Source: Marasmius tenuissimus (lineage: Eukaryota; Basidiomycota; Agaricomycetes; Agaricales; Marasmiaceae). Taken from it: a DNA stretch of 64,000 bases. The stretch spans positions 1,984,001 to 2,048,000 of the forward strand of contig JAQOTA010000046.1 in assembly GCA_029532415.1 (NCBI GenBank). The letters are read 5' to 3'. The notes below the pieces were generated by a model. That model was not told the origin of the DNA and searched no databases. It saw only the letters and a list, made by a program, of their open reading frames with translations. Of this stretch, positions 60,889 to 64,000 are shown piece after piece. Made by a program: the position numbers and the translations under genes. Position 1 is the first letter of the stretch, and each line of letters opens with the position of its first letter.

Positions 60889-61983
60889 CTACTCTTCAAC
60901 AAGCCCGAGTGGAGTCTGACCCGGACGGCGCTGAGGCAAACATTCGGGTGAATGGCTACCCACTTTGTAAGAGGGGTAAAAAGAGTCATACCTCCAATCT
61001 GAATCGACAGATTTTAAAACCTGCCTTGCCCTTGTCTTCGCGGCACTTGAGGTTGCGTTCAGTTGCGGGGTGGAAAGCAATGGAGAGGGCATTCACCTCT
61101 TTGATGTCATAAAGGCCATCATATCGATAACTAGGAGTAGGGATTGTTCGACCAATGCAGTGTTGGTGTATTGATGAGGAGACTTACATCTGGTTCTGAC
61201 CCGCTGGTAGTATGGGTGCGTACTTGGAATGTTTCGTATCCTTACCACCGCGCCGGATGACCCGGATTGAGATCTTATTCATGAATGATTGCTGGAAAAG
61301 GAGAATGAGGTAAAGTGGAGGGAGAAAGATTCAGTATAACTCACCTGAAGTGCCTTATTGGCAGGATCGTCAAAAGTTTGGTCAAAGGTTTGAGCCTGGC
61401 CAGAACTCTGCCGACGAGTCAATCCGTTATTCAGAAAACTGCGATGAATGAAGACTGACGCTAAACGGATCCTTCTGCCCGCCTGCAGGACTTCAGCTCA
61501 ACGACCCAAGTTGCGAAGTACCAATCGCGTACCTGTGCCGGTATAAAGACTGGGACAATCATCGGTATGTGATGGAGAATCTGATGGATTGGTAGACGCA
61601 CATTACATCCCCATGGTCTTCATCGTCTTCGTAACCCCCGGACAATACAATTGCAAAGGCGCGCCCCTCGCGATGCGCAATTCCTGCAAAGTTATGGTTG
61701 TGTAGGCGGGCGTTCTTGACGTCCTCCCTGTTGAGTTGGCCTCGGTGAATGAAATGGGGAGTACGATGCAAGAGAGAGCGGAGCTTACCGCTTAGAGAAA
61801 AGCGTGCCAACCTTCACGCTCGGACGACTGAAATAAGATGCGCCAGTAGGAGTTTCTTGCGGAAGCCCCGCGGGGTAAAACCATCTGTTCTCAGCTAACT
61901 GTTTGCGCCTAGTCGGGAAGGTTATGGGTTTAGAAACGCGCAATCATCGAGAGATAGAGGTCCTACAGCCGTTCAGTAGCCAT
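60889..61983 (-). CDS. Stand-alone SRA-YDG domain protein (10 exons)
   Basis: Ten exons join in phase to 600 nt, 199 aa: 61983-61967, 61908-61789, 61727-61602, 61549-61533, 61482-61460, 61407-61345, 61291-61188, 61130-61097, 61045-60992 and 60930-60889. Three exons are 17-23 nt. The whole protein is one SAD/SRA domain: VKVGTLFSKR (37-46), HNFAGIAHREG, the core FAIVLSGGYEDDEDHGD (70-86), LYTGTGG (89-95), QTFDQTF, the RYDGLY block holding the YDG motif (160-162) and the closing GFKICRFRLERRPGQ. SRA domains flip out and bind 5-methylcytosine, often hemimethylated CpG, in UHRF1-like proteins. Here there is no RING, Tudor, PHD or SET domain. It shares a 187-base divergent promoter with GPN1. The fold call is strong; DNA-methylation reading is inferred from the family. 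Confidence 0.88.
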
Positions 61984-62170
61984 CTGGTCGCCTACTCAGA
62001 TGGCGGTCGTGGTGGTTCTGAACCAAACACGCGAATGACTCGCGGTCAATTCAAATCGTTGCGGGGAAGCGAAACATGGCCAAACGTCGCGTGACCTAGG
62101 CGTGACCATTCAATAGTTTTTCACACGAGCCTTTCTCTTACAAATTCCTCGACCTCCGTTCTGTTCTACC
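61984..62170. promoter_or_regulatory. Bidirectional promoter of the SRA gene and GPN1
   Basis: The two start codons are 187 bases apart, head to head. All promoter elements of both genes must lie here or in their first exons. No TATA box is obvious. Confidence 0.5.
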
Positions 62171-63600
62171 ATGGCTGAAGAACGAAAGAAACCAATCGCG
62201 ATAATAACAATAGGAATGGCTGGTGCCGGAAAATCGACGTTCGTTCAGCGAATCAATTCATACCTCCATTCTCAAGAAAAAACGCCGTACATCCTGAACC
62301 TCGATCCAGCCGTTACCCATCTTCCATTCGATGCAAACATAGACATTAGAGACACTGTGAATTACCCGGAGGTTATGAAGCAGTGTGTAAACGAAAATTT
62401 CTTCTCTTGAGTGGAAACGGTAATACCGATTGTCTTTCTCAAGGTACAATCTGGGACCCAATGGAGGGATCTTGACTTCGCTCAACCTCTTCACGACAAA
62501 GTTCGATCAAGTATTGGGCTTGGTGGACAAGCGGGCGGATAGTATTGAGTGAGTTCTCTCTTTAGCTTTGAAAGCCCACTTTGAAGTCTAAACCTTGACT
62601 GCTGAAAGTTATGCGATTCTCGATACACCCGGCCAGATCGAAATTTTCACTTGGTCGGCTTCGGGCGCAATCATCACAGATGCTGTGGCATCCTCTCTAC
62701 CTGCTGTTGTTGCATACATCATCGATACACCGAGAACAGCTTCCCCTGCCACGTTCATGTCGAATATGTTGTATGCCTGCAGGTGAGTTTCGGAGTCTTT
62801 GCTCACATGGTTTCCTCGTTTAACGTTTATCTTCGTAGTATCCTGTACAAGACCAAGCTACCCTTCATATTAGTGTTCAACAAGACCGACGTTCAGCCAC
62901 ATCAGTTTGCGTTGGACTGGATGCGCGATTTCGAAGAGTTCCAGGCAGCATTGGCTGAGCATGGTGGCTCGAGAGATTCAGAAGGAGAGCCCACGTACAT
63001 GAACAGCCTCATGCACAGTATGAGTCTGGTCCTCGACGAATTTTACAAGCACCTCACGGTGAGTGTTCCTCTCAGGCTACCACGTCAAAGCACCTGACAT
63101 TTTGCAAGGCTGTGGGTGTTTCTAGCATGACTGGGGACGGTGTTAAAGAGTTCTTTGATGCAGTTGATGCATCCCGGGAGTCGTACGAGAAGTATGCTCT
63201 CTCCCATACTCCCGCTGCTCGCTTCCTCACCACTTGTTTTGCAGAGAGTACCTCCCTGAACTTGCACGTGCTCGAGAGGCTCGCGAAAAGAAGTTACAAC
63301 AAGCAAAGGACGACTCAATGAACAGGCTCATGAAGGACCTTGCTGTTGATCGAGCGAGAAACCCGGCTGCAGCGCAAAACGATACCTGGGATCCTAATGC
63401 GGACGACGAGGGGGACGACGATGACGATGGCGACGTGAACATCATCGATCGTAGTAAGCATATTCATTTTCTCTCATAGCAATCGCGACAACGGCTTACG
63501 AACGGTAATAGGCGAAGAAAGTTGGCCTGGTCAATACATCGATGTTACCCGCGCACAACGGCATCCAGAGGAGAGAATCAACTGGCCAAGACCAGGATAG
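62171..63600 (+). CDS. NPA3: GPN-loop GTPase 1 (Npa3/XAB1)
   Basis: Seven exons (62171-62382, 62444-62548, 62609-62782, 62839-63058, 63109-63191, 63245-63453, 63512-63600) join in phase to 1092 nt, 363 aa. The P-loop is GMAGAGKST (15-23), the diagnostic Gly-Pro-Asn motif sits in YNLGPNGGI (75-77), and the G4 motif is [20 protein letters not shown] supplies the G3 Asp and Gly. A Glu/Lys helix and an acidic Asp-rich tail follow. GPN1 homologues dimerise with other GPN GTPases and are needed for assembly and nuclear import of RNA polymerase II. Size and motifs match yeast Npa3 (385 aa). Confidence 0.95.
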
Positions 63601-64000
63601 AGCGCTATTCGGTTCAGGAATACTACAATTACCTGTAGAGTCATATAATCACTTGTAACGCGATGGTCGGTGGTGTTCCGATTCGGGCTTCGTGCACCAG
63701 CCCGATCTTTTACCTGTGATACCACGAGTTTTATCATGGATGTCTTAAGACTCGCTGCGAGTACTCGATCTATGAGCATGCGTTGAGACTAGAATTCTGA
63801 AGCCTGAGGTACCACTGAACCGCCGTATTTAGACGCCTCTCAACCTTCCAACCTTTGTTCCACAGGCCGGTACTCGAGAAAACCTACTCGAAAACTCCGT
63901 TCAGCTTGTTATACACTCGTTAATCCACGACAATTTCTCATGCACCATAAAGAACACAATATACATTCGATTTGCGTCGCGATCGTACGACGGGAAATGG
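63601..64000. other. 3' flank of GPN1, no gene seen
   Basis: About 400 bases to the right edge. A minus-strand open frame (63531-63779) overlaps the GPN1 end and has no domain. Nothing else supported. Confidence 0.5.

Overview
The window is nuclear DNA of a basidiomycete, most likely an Agaricomycete. Genes are dense, on both strands, and cut by many introns of about 50-60 nt with GT-AG ends and CTRAY-type branch points. Several products have a fungal or Agaricomycete look: a DUF6699-type protein, a secreted aryl-alcohol-oxidase-like GMC enzyme, monocarboxylate-type MFS porters, an Msb1/Mug8-domain protein, a Cch1 calcium channel and a stand-alone SRA-YDG protein. I built the gene models by hand, joining reading frames at splice sites and checking codon phase at every junction. 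Most models close perfectly (length divisible by three, no internal stop).

Layout. 1-6.1 kb: a DUF6699 gene cut by the left edge (+) and a 1332-aa Msb1/Mug8-domain gene (-). 6.1-19.7 kb: a gene-poor stretch with only a 125-aa two-exon orphan (+), a 13-exon MFS porter (+) and a 263-aa orphan (+). 19.7-24.7 kb: two low-complexity orphans (-), a Rec114-like meiotic gene (+) and a 94-aa single-TM gene in five exons (-). 25-36.3 kb: GMC oxidoreductase (-), SMC5/6 subunit Nse3 (+), a possible 94-aa gene (-), a PIN-domain gene (-), PI-specific phospholipase C (+), and a 16-exon MFS porter (-). 36.3-38.4 kb: no supported gene. 38.4-43.3 kb: an LCHN/DENND11-type gene (-), prefoldin subunit 5 (+), phosphomevalonate kinase (-). 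43.7-48.5 kb: degenerate copies of the glutamyl-tRNA synthetase 3' end and of a small coiled-coil gene lie next to the intact small gene (+) and intact synthetase (-). 48.7-59.8 kb: eIF3a (+) and the large Cch1 channel (-), tail to tail. 60.9-63.6 kb: the 10-exon SRA-YDG gene (-) and the GTPase GPN1 (+), head to head.

The genes do not form one pathway. Most are housekeeping: isoprenoid synthesis, translation, chaperones, RNA polymerase II assembly and genome maintenance. Calcium and phosphoinositide signalling is represented twice (phospholipase C and Cch1), and genome maintenance or chromatin three times (Rec114-like, Nse3, SRA). The accessory content is the GMC oxidase, the two porters and the orphans. 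I found no CRISPR, operon, tRNA, rRNA or intact transposon. The observations most worth checking are the stand-alone SRA protein, the broken segmental duplication beside the glutamyl-tRNA synthetase, the 7-nt microexon and GC-AG introns, and the spliced orphans.
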